Below, piece by piece: positions 53,492 through 62,591 of a stretch of 64,000 nucleotides of DNA. Positions within the stretch are counted from its first letter, which is position 1. Every line of letters starts with the position of its first letter. The DNA is from Lysobacterales bacterium (GTDB taxonomy: Bacteria > Pseudomonadota > Gammaproteobacteria > Xanthomonadales > SZUA-5). Under the pieces are notes generated by a model. It made no database searches, was not told the DNA's origin, and saw only the letters and a list, made by a program, of their open reading frames with translations. Location of the stretch: contig JABAQR010000031.1 in assembly GCA_019187485.1 (NCBI GenBank), positions 98,379 to 162,378 of the forward strand, given 5' to 3'. The translations under genes and the position numbers were made by a program.

Positions 53492-55639
53492 CTAGAACTT
53501 CCCGTAATAGCCTTCCTTCAGCGCGTCGAACAGGTTCGCGGCGGTGTGGATCTCGCCGTCGTACTCGATTTCCTCGTTGCCCCGCGCTTCGACCACGCTG
53601 CCGTCTTCGAGTTCGAAGCGGTAGGTGGTGTTCTCCAAATCCTGCTCCTTGACCAGCACGCCCTGGAAGGCGGCGGGATTGAAGCGGAAGGTGGTGCAGC
53701 CCTTGAGGCCGCGCTTGTGCGCGTACAGGTAGATGTCCTTGAAGTCCGCGTAGGGATAGTCGGTGGGCACATTCGCGGTCTTGCTGATCGAGGAATCCAC
53801 CCACTTCTGCGCGGCCGCCTGGATGTCGACGTGCTCGCGCGGGCTGACCTCATCGGCGGCGACGAAATAGTCGGGTAGCTTCTCCTCAACCTTGTCGCTG
53901 TAGGGCATCGCCTTCGGATTGACCAGTTGCCGGTAGGCGAGCAACTCGAAGCTGTAGACCTCGATCTTCTCCTTGGATTTCTTGCCTTCGCGAATCACGT
54001 TGCGCGAATAGTGGTGCGCGAACGAAGGCTCGATGCCGTTGCTGGCGTTGTTGCCGATCGACAGCGAGATCGTGCCGGTCGGCGCGATCGAGCTGTGGTG
54101 GGTGAAGCGCGCGCCGGTCTCGACCAGTTCCGCGCACAGCGCCGGTGCGACCGTCGCCAGTTGCTGCATGTAGCGCGAGTACCTGCCGTGCAGCACGCGG
54201 CCGGGCAGCCGGTCGCCCACTTTGAACCCATCGGCCACCATCTCCGGGCGCTTGCGCAACATCTCGCCGCTGACCTCGAACTCCTCGGACATGATCGGTG
54301 CCGGGCCTTTTTCCTTCGCCAGGATCAGCGCTTCCTCCCAGCCGGCGACCGCCATGTCGCGCGCCACCTGTTCGGTGAACTCCAGGGATTCCGGCGAGCC
54401 GTAGCGCATCTTCAGCATGGTCAGCGTGGAGCCGAGGCCGAGGAACCCCATGCCGTGGCGGCGCTTGCGCAGGATCTCGTTGCGCTGGCCCTCCAGCGGC
54501 AGGCCGTTGACCTCGACCACGTTGTCGAGCATGCGCGTGAACACGCGCACGACCTCCATGTACTCCTCCCAGTCGAAGCGGGCGCGCGCGGTGAAGGGTT
54601 CGCGCACGAATTTGGTCAGGTTGACCGAGCCCAGCAGGCAGGAGCCATAGGGCGGCAGCGGCTGCTCGCCGCAGGGATTGGTGGCGCGGATGTGCTCGCA
54701 CCACCAGTTGTTGTTCATCTGGTTGACGCGGTCGATCAGGATGAAGCCGGGCTCGGCGTAGTCGTAGGTCGAGGTCATGATCATTTCCCACAGACCCTTG
54801 GCGCGAATGCGTCCGTAGATCTTGCAGGCGACCAGCCCGTCCTCGCGGCTGATGTAGTTGTGCCGGGTCGGCCACTCGCGCCAGACCACCTGCTGCGGGT
54901 CGGACAGGTCGACCTCGGCCTGTTCCTTGACGTGCACCGGGAACACCAGCGGCCAGTCGCCATCGCTCTCGACCGCGTGGATGAACTCGTCGGTGATCAG
55001 CAGCGAGAGGTTGAACTGGCGCAGGCGGCCATCCTCGCGCTTGGCCTTGATGAACTCCTTGACGTCCGGGTGGGAGACGTCGAAGGTGCCCATCTGCGCA
55101 CCGCGGCGGCCGCCGGCGCTGGACACCGTGAAACACATCTTGTCGTAGATGTCCATGAAGGACAGCGGCCCGGAGGTGTAGGCGCCGGCACCGGACACGT
55201 AGGCGCCGCGCGGACGCAGCGTCGAGAACTCGTAGCCGATGCCGCAACCGGCCTTCAGCGTGAGGCCAGCCTCGTGGACCTTGCCGAGGATGTCGTCCAT
55301 CGAATCGCCGATCGTGCCGGAGACCGTGCAGTTGATCGTGCTGGTGGCCGGCTTGTGCTCGAGCGCGCCCGCATTCGACGTGATGCGGCCGGCCGGGATC
55401 GCGCCGCGGCGCAAGGCCCACAGGAAGCGTTCGTACCAGTAGGCGCGCTTCTCGGGCGTGCCCTCGGCGTCGGCGAGCGCACGCGCGACGCGCTTGAAGC
55501 TGTCGTCCATCGTGCGGTCGATGGGGTCGCCGAGCTTGCTCTTGAGGCGGTACTTCTTGTCCCAGATGTCCTGGGACGCGGGTTGCAGAGGAATGTCCAC
55601 AACGTCATTGCGTACCGCTTCGAGACGAACGGTGCTCAT
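53492..55639 (-). CDS. nrdJa: NrdJa, adenosylcobalamin-dependent ribonucleotide reductase large part
   Basis: 715 residues. Class II RNR catalytic chain: makes deoxynucleotides with vitamin B12 cofactor, aerobic or anaerobic. It has TSTINCTVSGTIGDS (redox Cys), FSTLRPRGAYVSGAGAYTSGP, the finger-loop NPCGEQPLPPYGSCLLGSVNLT with the thiyl Cys, and APTGTISLSIGNNASNGIEPSF. Lacks its own C-terminal zinc ribbon, which NrdJb provides. GGGGAGG upstream sets the ATG at 55639. An NrdR-like box at 55725-55740 lies upstream. Confidence 0.96.
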   Translation of the reverse strand: MSTVRLEAVRNDVVDIPLQPASQDIWDKKYRLKSKLGDPIDRTMDDSFKRVARALADAEGTPEKRAYWYERFLWALRRGAIPAGRITSNAGALEHKPATSTINCTVSGTIGDSMDDILGKVHEAGLTLKAGCGIGYEFSTLRPRGAYVSGAGAYTSGPLSFMDIYDKMCFTVSSAGGRRGAQMGTFDVSHPDVKEFIKAKREDGRLRQFNLSLLITDEFIHAVESDGDWPLVFPVHVKEQAEVDLSDPQQVVWREWPTRHNYISREDGLVACKIYGRIRAKGLWEMIMTSTYDYAEPGFILIDRVNQMNNNWWCEHIRATNPCGEQPLPPYGSCLLGSVNLTKFVREPFTARARFDWEEYMEVVRVFTRMLDNVVEVNGLPLEGQRNEILRKRRHGMGFLGLGSTLTMLKMRYGSPESLEFTEQVARDMAVAGWEEALILAKEKGPAPIMSEEFEVSGEMLRKRPEMVADGFKVGDRLPGRVLHGRYSRYMQQLATVAPALCAELVETGARFTHHSSIAPTGTISLSIGNNASNGIEPSFAHHYSRNVIREGKKSKEKIEVYSFELLAYRQLVNPKAMPYSDKVEEKLPDYFVAADEVSPREHVDIQAAAQKWVDSSISKTANVPTDYPYADFKDIYLYAHKRGLKGCTTFRFNPAAFQGVLVKEQDLENTTYRFELEDGSVVEARGNEEIEYDGEIHTAANLFDALKEGYYGKF

Positions 55640-55692
55640 CGATACAGCCTCCCCAGGCGTCAGGCGCGTTTTTCTTGTGTGTTGCGGCGTTG

Positions 55693-55740
55693 CAACTAGT
55701 TCTTGATGCCAGTTGGCAACTCAACCACAACATCTTGTGG
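55693..55740 (-). promoter_or_regulatory. NrdR-box-like pair upstream of nrdJa
   Basis: CCACAACATCTTGTGG (55725-55740) matches 12 of 16 positions of the NrdR consensus ACACWATATATWGTGT and is almost symmetric. A weaker copy starts at 55693 (8 of 16), 32 bases away, about three DNA turns as NrdR requires. Position is 54-101 bases before the nrdJa ATG. Confidence 0.6.
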
Positions 55741-55851
55741 TGACAACGGCGGCGAAGTTTGAGATTCGCACGCCCCCGCGTCAAGTGCGAGCTGCGCAGG
55801 ATGTGACGCCTTGCGGCAGCAGCCGACGAATGGCGTTAGAGCGGCTTTTGA

Positions 55852-55963
55852 GGCGGTTGTCGGTTGTCGGTTCTCGGTTGTCGGCAGCGAAGCTCGCCGG
55901 AAGGCACGTCGGCGGGATTCAAGCGAGCTGCCGACAACCGACAACCGACAACCGACAACTGCC
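55852..55963. repeat. Hairpin repeat with four GGTTGTC units per arm
   Basis: Left arm GGCGGTTGTCGGTTGTCGG plus two more units, right arm the mirror image (CCGACAACCGACAACC), both ending in GCAGC-GAGC-type inner bases. It is the longest of this family and ends one base before the stop of the GGDEF-EAL gene, in the nrdJa upstream region. Confidence 0.9.
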
Positions 55964-55964
55964 T

Positions 55965-58937
55965 TCAATGCACGGCCGCTGCCACCTTGCCCACCTCGCC
56001 CACCGGCAGCGGCCGGCTGAACAGGAAGCCCTGACCGAGCTGGCAGCCGAGGTCTTTCAGCGCCTGGCATTGCTGGTGGGTCTCGATGCCTTCGCCGATC
56101 ACCTCGATGCCGAGCGAATCGGAGAGCGCGTGGATCGCGCGCACCACCGCTGCGCTGCCGCCTTCCTGGCCGGGGCGCAGGTCGGAGACGAAGGAACGGT
56201 CGATCTTCAGCGAGTGGATCGGGAAGCGGTGCAGGTAGGAAAGCGAGGAGTAGCCGGTGCCGAAATCGTCGAGCTGGACCACCACGCCGGCCTCGCGCAG
56301 GCGCTCGAGCAGGCGGCGCACGTGGTCGGGATTCTCCAGCAGCGCGCCCTCGGTCACTTCCAGGCGGATGCGCTGCGGCCGCAGCCCGTGGGCACCGATC
56401 AGGTGCAGCACGGACTGGTCGAAATCGCTGCTGCGCAACTGCCGCGCAGAGACGTTGATGCTGACGTAGGCATGGGCCTCGGGCAGCCGCTGCGCGTCGC
56501 GGCAGGCGAGCGCAAACATCTGCCAGTCGATCTGCTCGATCGAGCCGTTGTCCTCGGCGACGGTCAGGAAGTCGCCCGGCAGCAGCAGCCCGCGTTCCCC
56601 ATGGCGCCAGCGCAGCAGGGCCTCGTAGCCGACCACTGCGGCATCCCCGAGGCGCACGATCGCCTGGAAGTGCGGCTCGAACTCGCCGCGCGCCAGGGCG
56701 CGCCGCAGATCACCTTCGAGGTCGAGCACGCGCAGCGCCTCGGCGCGCAACTGTTCATCGAAGATCTCAAAGCGCTGGCGGCCCTGGGCCTTGGCGCGGT
56801 ACATCGCCACGTCCGCGTCGCGCAACAGCTCCTCGGCGCGCGAGTAGCGTGGGTGCGAGAAGGCGATGCCGATGCTGGCGGACGTGAACAACTCCTTGCC
56901 GCCGATGCGCATGGGCTCGGCGAACGTGCCGATGATGCGGTCGGCGATGCAGGTGGCGCGGTCCGGCTGCTGCAGATCGTCGAGCAGGATCGCGAACTCG
57001 TCGCCGCCCAGGCGCGCCACCATGTCCGGTTCCTGCACCTCGGCGGCGATGCGGGTAGCCGCCTGTTTCAGCAACTCGTCGCCGACCAGATGACCGACGC
57101 TGTCGTTGACCACCTTGAAGCGATCTAGGTCGAGGAACAGCACCGCGAAACCGCGCGTCTCCTGGCGGCGGTAGCGCAGCAGCGCACGCGCCAGACGGTC
57201 GAGCAGGAAGCTGCGGTTCGGCAGCCCGGTGAGGGCATCGTGCAGCGCCTGGTGCTTGAGCCTGCCCTCGATGCGCTCGCGTTCGACGATCTCGTTGGTC
57301 AGCTCGCGATTGGCGAGCGCGAGTTCGCGGGTACGGTCGGAGACCCGCTTCTCGAGGTCGGTGTAGGCGCTGCGCAGGGAATCCTGGGCGCGCTGGCGCT
57401 GCAGGCCGTTGGCGATGTGGTAGCCGACGAAGGTCAACAGCTCCTGGTCGCGCTCGCTGAATGAGATGTCGGTGGAGTAGCTCTGCACCGCGACCACGCC
57501 CACGGTGCACTCGTCGCAAACCAGCGGCACGCCCAGCCAGTACACCGAGCGTGAACCGAAACTCTGGACTTCGCCAACCTGTCCCAGCGATTCGATCGCG
57601 GCACGGTCGGCGAGCAGCGCCTGGCCGGTGCGCAGCACGTATTCGGTGAGTCCCTTGGCGAGTTTGCGGCGCTGGCGCACGGGATCGCGCTCGTCCACCG
57701 AATACGGGAATTCCAGTTCGCGGCCATCCTCGGACACCAGCGCGATGTAGAAATTGCGCGCGTACAGCAACTGGCCGACGATGCCGTGCACCGCCGCGTA
57801 GAACTCCTCGATCGAGGCCGCGGTGCTGGAAATCTCGGCGATCCGGTAGAGCGCGGCCTGCAGGCGTTCGCTGCGCTGGCGTTCCTGCACCTCCAGGCGC
57901 AGTTCGGCATTCGCCTGCGCGAGTTCGCGCGTGCGCTCGGCGACGCGCTTCTCCATTTCCTCCTGCGCGCGCTTGCGGTCGAGTGCGGTCAGGATGTGCT
58001 GCGCCACGTAGGCGAGCAGCGCGCGGTCCTGTTCGCCGAAGCGGTGTTCCTCGACATAGCTCTGCACGACGATGGCGCCGCGCACGATGCCGTAGTGCAC
58101 CAGCGGCACACCGAGCCAGTCCACGCTGTCCGGCCCGAGGGCATCGTCGCGGTCGACGCCGAGCTTATGCCGCAGGTCATCCGAGGGGCCCATCTGCGGC
58201 TGGCCGCTGCGCAGCATCGCCAGCGTCAGGCTGTTGGGGATGCTCGCGATCGGGATCAAGGTACCGGGCCCGGGCCGGTCGTGGTCCATGGTGTCCGCGA
58301 AGTACAGGAAACGCAGCGCCATGTGCTCGGGCTCGATCAGCACGATGAAGAAGTTCTCGGCGTACATCAGCTCGCCGAGCACCTCGTGCACGCTGCGCAG
58401 CATCTCCGGCATGTCGAGGTCGGAGCTCGCCATCTCGGCGATCGCATAGAGCGCGCGCTGCAGGCGCTCGGCCCGCTCCAGCCGCAGCACCGCCTGGGTC
58501 AGGGTGTCGAGTTCCACCAGGCGACCGGCAACCGCGGCGACATCCTCGACGAAGCGCTGCCACTCGGGCGACTGCGGCGGCGCGATCGTCGCCGGCCACG
58601 CCAGCGCGACTCGGCCCATCACGCCGGACACCAGTTCCTGGACCACGATCGGCGCATCCGCGCGGCGTTCGCCGGCATGTCGCTGCAACCAGGCTCGATC
58701 GGCGGCCGTCAACGCACCGGCGGGTGCCAGCATCAAGGATGGCTCCTGCCCGGGCGTGGCCGGCCGCGTCCACCACAGCAGCAGCAGTCCGGTCAGTCCG
58801 AATTGGCGGCGGGCCTCGCGCACGGCCACATGCGCGAGCGTCTCCAGGTCCACGCTGCGCAGCAATTCGCGCACGAAACCATTGTTGCCGCCGTTGCCGG
58901 TGGCCGCCGCGACCACCTCGCCGTCCTGCGGATCCAT
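55965..58937 (-). CDS. Diguanylate cyclase/phosphodiesterase with two GAF domains
   Basis: 990 residues. Two GAF-type sensor domains (about 165-340 and 380-550), each followed by coiled coil (KRVAERTRELAQANAEL, KRVSDRTRELALANREL), then GGDEF (motif GGDEF at 644-648) and EAL (Glu772 in YEALLRW, with INVSARQL and DDFGTGYSSL). Both catalytic signatures are intact. The RxxD inhibitory site five residues before GGDEF is absent (EPDMVARLGGDEF). It makes or degrades cyclic-di-GMP in response to a soluble ligand. The start at 58937 has GGAGGGG. No membrane segments. Confidence 0.93.
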   Translation of the reverse strand: MDPQDGEVVAAATGNGGNNGFVRELLRSVDLETLAHVAVREARRQFGLTGLLLLWWTRPATPGQEPSLMLAPAGALTAADRAWLQRHAGERRADAPIVVQELVSGVMGRVALAWPATIAPPQSPEWQRFVEDVAAVAGRLVELDTLTQAVLRLERAERLQRALYAIAEMASSDLDMPEMLRSVHEVLGELMYAENFFIVLIEPEHMALRFLYFADTMDHDRPGPGTLIPIASIPNSLTLAMLRSGQPQMGPSDDLRHKLGVDRDDALGPDSVDWLGVPLVHYGIVRGAIVVQSYVEEHRFGEQDRALLAYVAQHILTALDRKRAQEEMEKRVAERTRELAQANAELRLEVQERQRSERLQAALYRIAEISSTAASIEEFYAAVHGIVGQLLYARNFYIALVSEDGRELEFPYSVDERDPVRQRRKLAKGLTEYVLRTGQALLADRAAIESLGQVGEVQSFGSRSVYWLGVPLVCDECTVGVVAVQSYSTDISFSERDQELLTFVGYHIANGLQRQRAQDSLRSAYTDLEKRVSDRTRELALANRELTNEIVERERIEGRLKHQALHDALTGLPNRSFLLDRLARALLRYRRQETRGFAVLFLDLDRFKVVNDSVGHLVGDELLKQAATRIAAEVQEPDMVARLGGDEFAILLDDLQQPDRATCIADRIIGTFAEPMRIGGKELFTSASIGIAFSHPRYSRAEELLRDADVAMYRAKAQGRQRFEIFDEQLRAEALRVLDLEGDLRRALARGEFEPHFQAIVRLGDAAVVGYEALLRWRHGERGLLLPGDFLTVAEDNGSIEQIDWQMFALACRDAQRLPEAHAYVSINVSARQLRSSDFDQSVLHLIGAHGLRPQRIRLEVTEGALLENPDHVRRLLERLREAGVVVQLDDFGTGYSSLSYLHRFPIHSLKIDRSFVSDLRPGQEGGSAAVVRAIHALSDSLGIEVIGEGIETHQQCQALKDLGCQLGQGFLFSRPLPVGEVGKVAAAVH

Positions 58938-59104
58938 CCCCCTCCGAGCGCTGCGCCGATGTCCGTCTCGGATCCGAAGTGTACCCTGCAACGGACGCGT
59001 CACCGGGATGACTACGTACCGGAATGTGCATATGCCGACGACGACTGGCACGGTCGACCAGGGCTGCGGCAGCATCGACCGATCACCCTCCCCGGAAAGC
59101 CAGC

Positions 59105-60061
59105 ATGGTTCACGACAGCATCCTCGACACCATCGGGTCGACGCCGGTGGTGCGCATCAACCGGCTCGCCCCACCCGGCGTGCAGATGTACGTCAAGGTC
59201 GAGGCCTTCAACCCGGGCGGTTCGGTCAAGGACCGGCTGGCGCTCGCGATCATCCAGGATGCCCGGGCATGCGGCGAGCTGCAGCCCGGCCAGACGGTGG
59301 TCGAGGCCACCAGCGGCAATACCGGCATCGCGCTGGCGATGGTCTGCGCCGCGCTCGGCCACCCCTTCGTCGCGCTGATGGTGGAGACCTTCTCGATCGA
59401 GCGCCGCAAGCTGATGCGCGCCTACGGCGCGAAGGTGCTCCTGACGCCCGCCGCCGAGCGCGGCTCGGGCATGGTGCGGCGCGCCGAGGAACTGGCGCGC
59501 AAGCACGGCTGGTACCTCGCGCGCCAGTTTGAGAACGAATCCAATCCGGCCTACCACCGCAACACCACCGGTCCCGAGATCCTGCGCGACTTCGCGAACC
59601 GCCGGCTCGATTACTTCGTGACCGGATGGGGCACTGGCGGCACCCTGACCGGCGCCGGCCAGATGCTGAAACTGGCGCGCCCGCAGATCCAAGTGGTCGC
59701 CAGCGAACCCGCCGGGGCCTCGCTGCTGGACGGCAAGCCCTGGGCGCCGCACAAGATCCAGGGCTGGACCCCGGACTTCGTGCCGGCGGTGCTCGACCGC
59801 GGCGTCTACGACCGCAACATCCCGGTCGACGACCTCAGCGCCCGCGACACCGCCCGCGCGCTCGCTCGCGAGGAAGGCATCTTCGTCGGCATCTCCGCCG
59901 GCGCCACCTTCGCCGCCGCGCTCGAGGTCGCGAAGACCGCACCGGCCGGCAGCGTGATCCTGGCGATGCTGCCGGACACCGGCGAGCGCTACCTGTCCAC
60001 CTTCCTGTTCGAAGGCGTGTCCGAGGGCTCGGACGACGAGTGGCTGGCAGGACTGGGCTGA
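59105..60061 (+). CDS. Cysteine synthase (O-acetylserine sulfhydrylase)
   Basis: 318 residues. PLP enzyme making cysteine from O-acetylserine and sulfide. PLP Lys42 (FNPGGSVKDRLA), substrate loop TSGNTGIALA, and GTGGTLTGAG phosphate cup are intact. The region usually MPETMSxERR is VETFSIERRKLMRAYGA, so it sits between CysK and CysM types; I leave the symbol open. ATG at 59105; upstream in-frame sequence does not match the family. Diverges from the GGDEF-EAL gene. Confidence 0.92.
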   Translation: MVHDSILDTIGSTPVVRINRLAPPGVQMYVKVEAFNPGGSVKDRLALAIIQDARACGELQPGQTVVEATSGNTGIALAMVCAALGHPFVALMVETFSIERRKLMRAYGAKVLLTPAAERGSGMVRRAEELARKHGWYLARQFENESNPAYHRNTTGPEILRDFANRRLDYFVTGWGTGGTLTGAGQMLKLARPQIQVVASEPAGASLLDGKPWAPHKIQGWTPDFVPAVLDRGVYDRNIPVDDLSARDTARALAREEGIFVGISAGATFAAALEVAKTAPAGSVILAMLPDTGERYLSTFLFEGVSEGSDDEWLAGLG

Positions 60062-60083
60062 GGCAAGAAGCGCACGCCCCGCC

Positions 60084-61466
60084 TTATCCACCCAGCGGCG
60101 GCAGGCGGACCTCGAACTGCGCGCCGCCGAGCACTTTGGAGCGTCCGATCTTCATCTCGCCACCGTAGGACGCGACGATGTCGCCAATGATGGACAGGCC
60201 GATGCCGTGGCCCTGCACGCGCTCGTCGCCACGCACGCCGCGCTTCAGAACCTCACCGATCTTGTCGTCCGGAATGCCAGGACCGTCGTCCTCGACGCGC
60301 AGCAGCAGGCCCGGACGGCGCGTGCGCGCGTCGCTGATGGGCTCAGAGGTCAGCAGCACCCGGCGCCGGCACCACTTGAAGGCGTTATCGAGCAGATTGC
60401 CCATCAGTTCCATGAGGTCGCCCTTGTCGCCATGGAACATGCTGCGTGCGTCCACCTCGAACTCGGCAAGCGCACCCTTGTGCGCGTAGACCTTCTCCAG
60501 CGTCAGCGCGATCTCCTCGGCGTGCGCCAGGATCGGCAGCGGCGCGGCGTAGGTCTGGTGCCCGCTCTTGGCGGCGCGCGCGAGCTGGTAGGCCACGATC
60601 TCGTCCATGCGCTGCACCTGTTCCAGGCCGCCGGCACGCATGCGCGCAGCGTCGGATTCGTTCTCGAACAGTCCGCGCATCACCGCCAGCGGCGTCTTCA
60701 GACTGTGCGCGAGATCGCCCAGGGTGTGGCGGTAGCGACGCAAGTGCTCGCGTTCGCTCTTGATGAAGTCGTTGAGTCCGCGGGTCAGTGCGGCCAGTTC
60801 GATCGGATGGTGACCCGGCAATTCCTCTACCTCGCCGCGTTCGACCCGCGCGAGGTCGCGCGCGACCGCGCGCAGCGGGCGCAGGCTCCACACCAGCAGC
60901 AGCGCCTGGAACAGCAGCAGCAGCAGGCCGAGGCCACCGAGCGCCACCCACATGGTCTCGCGGAAGGCGCGGATCTGGCGGCGCACCGAGGACTGACGCT
61001 CGCCGACGTTGATGGTCACGCGCACGTCCTTGCCGGAGGGCGAGCGCTTCTCGAAGAGCACGCCCATGCTCAGCATGTAGAAACCGCCGCGCATCCCCCG
61101 CGGTTCGCGGAAGGCGATTTCGCCGGGCTTGAGTGCGTCCTCGAAGGGCAGTTCGCGGTCCAGCGCCGAGGGCGACTCCCAGCGAAAATTCTCGGCGTAG
61201 ATCGACGCGACCAGATCCGAGGAAGGTCGTTCCAACCGCGGCTCCGGCAGGAACTCCGGGATCAGCAGCTCGCCGCGCACGGTGACATCGGTGCGCGCCA
61301 GGAAGGAATAGGCGACCGACTGCAGGCGTTCGCGCAGGACCGAGAAAGCCCACTCCTCGAAGGCGCGTTCGAGGGCGTAGCCGGTGAGGCCGATGAAGGC
61401 CGCCAGCACCAGGCTGGCCGCGAGCAGCGAGCGCGCGGCGAGCGAAAACTGGCGGCGGGTATTCAC
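60084..61466 (-). CDS. PhoQ-like sensor histidine kinase
   Basis: 460 residues. TM1 at about 9-29, periplasmic sensor (about 30-172), TM2 at about 173-194, HAMP-like linker, HisKA with His254 (GDLAHSLKTPLAVM), HATPase (NLLDNAFKWCRRR, DDGPGIPDD, GHGIGLSI). The response regulator gene ends 86 bases upstream. Sensor similarity to PhoQ (Mg/peptide sensing) is by overall layout, so the true signal is not certain. Confidence 0.9.
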   Translation of the reverse strand: MNTRRQFSLAARSLLAASLVLAAFIGLTGYALERAFEEWAFSVLRERLQSVAYSFLARTDVTVRGELLIPEFLPEPRLERPSSDLVASIYAENFRWESPSALDRELPFEDALKPGEIAFREPRGMRGGFYMLSMGVLFEKRSPSGKDVRVTINVGERQSSVRRQIRAFRETMWVALGGLGLLLLLFQALLLVWSLRPLRAVARDLARVERGEVEELPGHHPIELAALTRGLNDFIKSEREHLRRYRHTLGDLAHSLKTPLAVMRGLFENESDAARMRAGGLEQVQRMDEIVAYQLARAAKSGHQTYAAPLPILAHAEEIALTLEKVYAHKGALAEFEVDARSMFHGDKGDLMELMGNLLDNAFKWCRRRVLLTSEPISDARTRRPGLLLRVEDDGPGIPDDKIGEVLKRGVRGDERVQGHGIGLSIIGDIVASYGGEMKIGRSKVLGGAQFEVRLPPLGG

Positions 61467-61552
61467 GCGGAGGGCACCGTGCGGGTGCGCCCTCGTGCCC
61501 TCGTGCCCTCAGACGTCATCGCGTCGGCACGCCAGCGCGCCCATTCCCGCGC

Positions 61553-62233
61553 TCAGGCGGTCCGCGGGATCGAGAAGCGGTAGCCGCGCCCGCGCACGGT
61601 CTCGATCGGCTTCAGCTCGCCCTCCGGGTCCAGCTTCTTGCGCAGACGGCCGATGAAGACTTCGATGACGTTGCTGTCGCGGTCGAAATCCTGCTCGTAG
61701 ATGTGCTCGGTCAGGTCGCTCTTCGAGACCAGCTCGCCGGCGTGCAGGATCAGGTACTCGAGCACCTTGTATTCGTAGCTGGTCAGATCGACCGCCTGTT
61801 CGTTGACGGTGACCGACTGCGCGGTGGTGTCGAGCTTGACCGGCCCGCACTCGAGCAGCGGCTTGCTCCAGCCCGCGCTGCGCCGCACCAGCGCATTCAT
61901 GCGCGCCAGCAGCTCCTCGATGTGAAAGGGCTTGACCAGGTAGTCGTCGGCACCGCACTTCAGGCCCTCGACCTTGTCCTCCCAACTACCGCGCGCGGTC
62001 AGGATCAGGATCGGATAGCGGCGCCCGGCCTCGCGCAGGCGCTTGACCACTTCGAGGCCCGGCAGCTTGGGCAGGCCGAGATCGACGATGGCGACATCGA
62101 AGGGCACTTCCTTGCCCATGTACACCGCCTCGTCGCCATCGGCCGCGGTATCCACGGCGAAACCCTCGCGTTGCAGGCGTGCCGCCAGGGTTTCGCGCAA
62201 GGGAGCTTCGTCTTCCACCAGCAGGACGCGCAT
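61553..62233 (-). CDS. PhoP-like OmpR-family response regulator
   Basis: 226 residues. Receiver with phosphoacceptor Asp51 (VAIVDLGLPKLPG) and Lys in YLVKPFH; winged helix at about 125-222 (VDLTSYEYKVLEYLILHAGELVSKSDLTEHIYEQDFDRDSNVIEVFIGRL shortened here to its key Arg/Asn/Val run). GGAGG sets the ATG at 62233. It sits between the PepSY gene (20 bases upstream) and the PhoQ-like kinase, so all three form an operon. Confidence 0.94.
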   Translation of the reverse strand: MRVLLVEDEAPLRETLAARLQREGFAVDTAADGDEAVYMGKEVPFDVAIVDLGLPKLPGLEVVKRLREAGRRYPILILTARGSWEDKVEGLKCGADDYLVKPFHIEELLARMNALVRRSAGWSKPLLECGPVKLDTTAQSVTVNEQAVDLTSYEYKVLEYLILHAGELVSKSDLTEHIYEQDFDRDSNVIEVFIGRLRKKLDPEGELKPIETVRGRGYRFSIPRTA

Positions 62234-62253
62234 GGGCTGTTCCTCCGCGGCTC

Positions 62254-62475
62254 TCAGGCCGGAATCTGGAAAATGCGGACACGACCGTCCGGCATCAGAA
62301 CCTTGATGCGGTAGACCAGCGTGCCTCGGGTGCGAATGGTATCCGCCGCCAGCACCTTGCCGCGGGTTTCGCGCTCGACCTGTTCGATCGCTTCCTTCAG
62401 CGTCGCCGCCGACACTGGCAAAGCCAGAGCAAGTAGACAACAGGCGATGAAGGCGTGGCGTGCGATCAGGGTCAT
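62254..62475 (-). CDS. Exported PepSY-domain protein
   Basis: 73 residues. Signal peptide (about 1-23, ending VSAA), then one PepSY-type module: LKEAIEQVERETRGKVLAADTI, YRIKVLMPDGRVRIFQI. PepSY proteins often inhibit peptidases or tune a neighbouring two-component sensor. It is first in the PepSY-phoP-phoQ operon, so a role in signal sensing for the kinase is plausible but inferred. Confidence 0.88.
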   Translation of the reverse strand: MTLIARHAFIACCLLALALPVSAATLKEAIEQVERETRGKVLAADTIRTRGTLVYRIKVLMPDGRVRIFQIPA

Positions 62476-62591
62476 GCGCTACCGGAGCCGGGCCGATCCT
62501 CTGCATCATAGTCGGCGTGTGGCGCCGGACCAACGAAATGTCCCCGGATGCTTGCAGGCCCCGGGCCAGCCGAACCTGAACGAGGTTTTCG

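Noticed and set aside
59041..59060. TGGCACG near the cysteine synthase start as sigma-54 promoter
   Set aside because: No GC doublet 10 bases after the GG.
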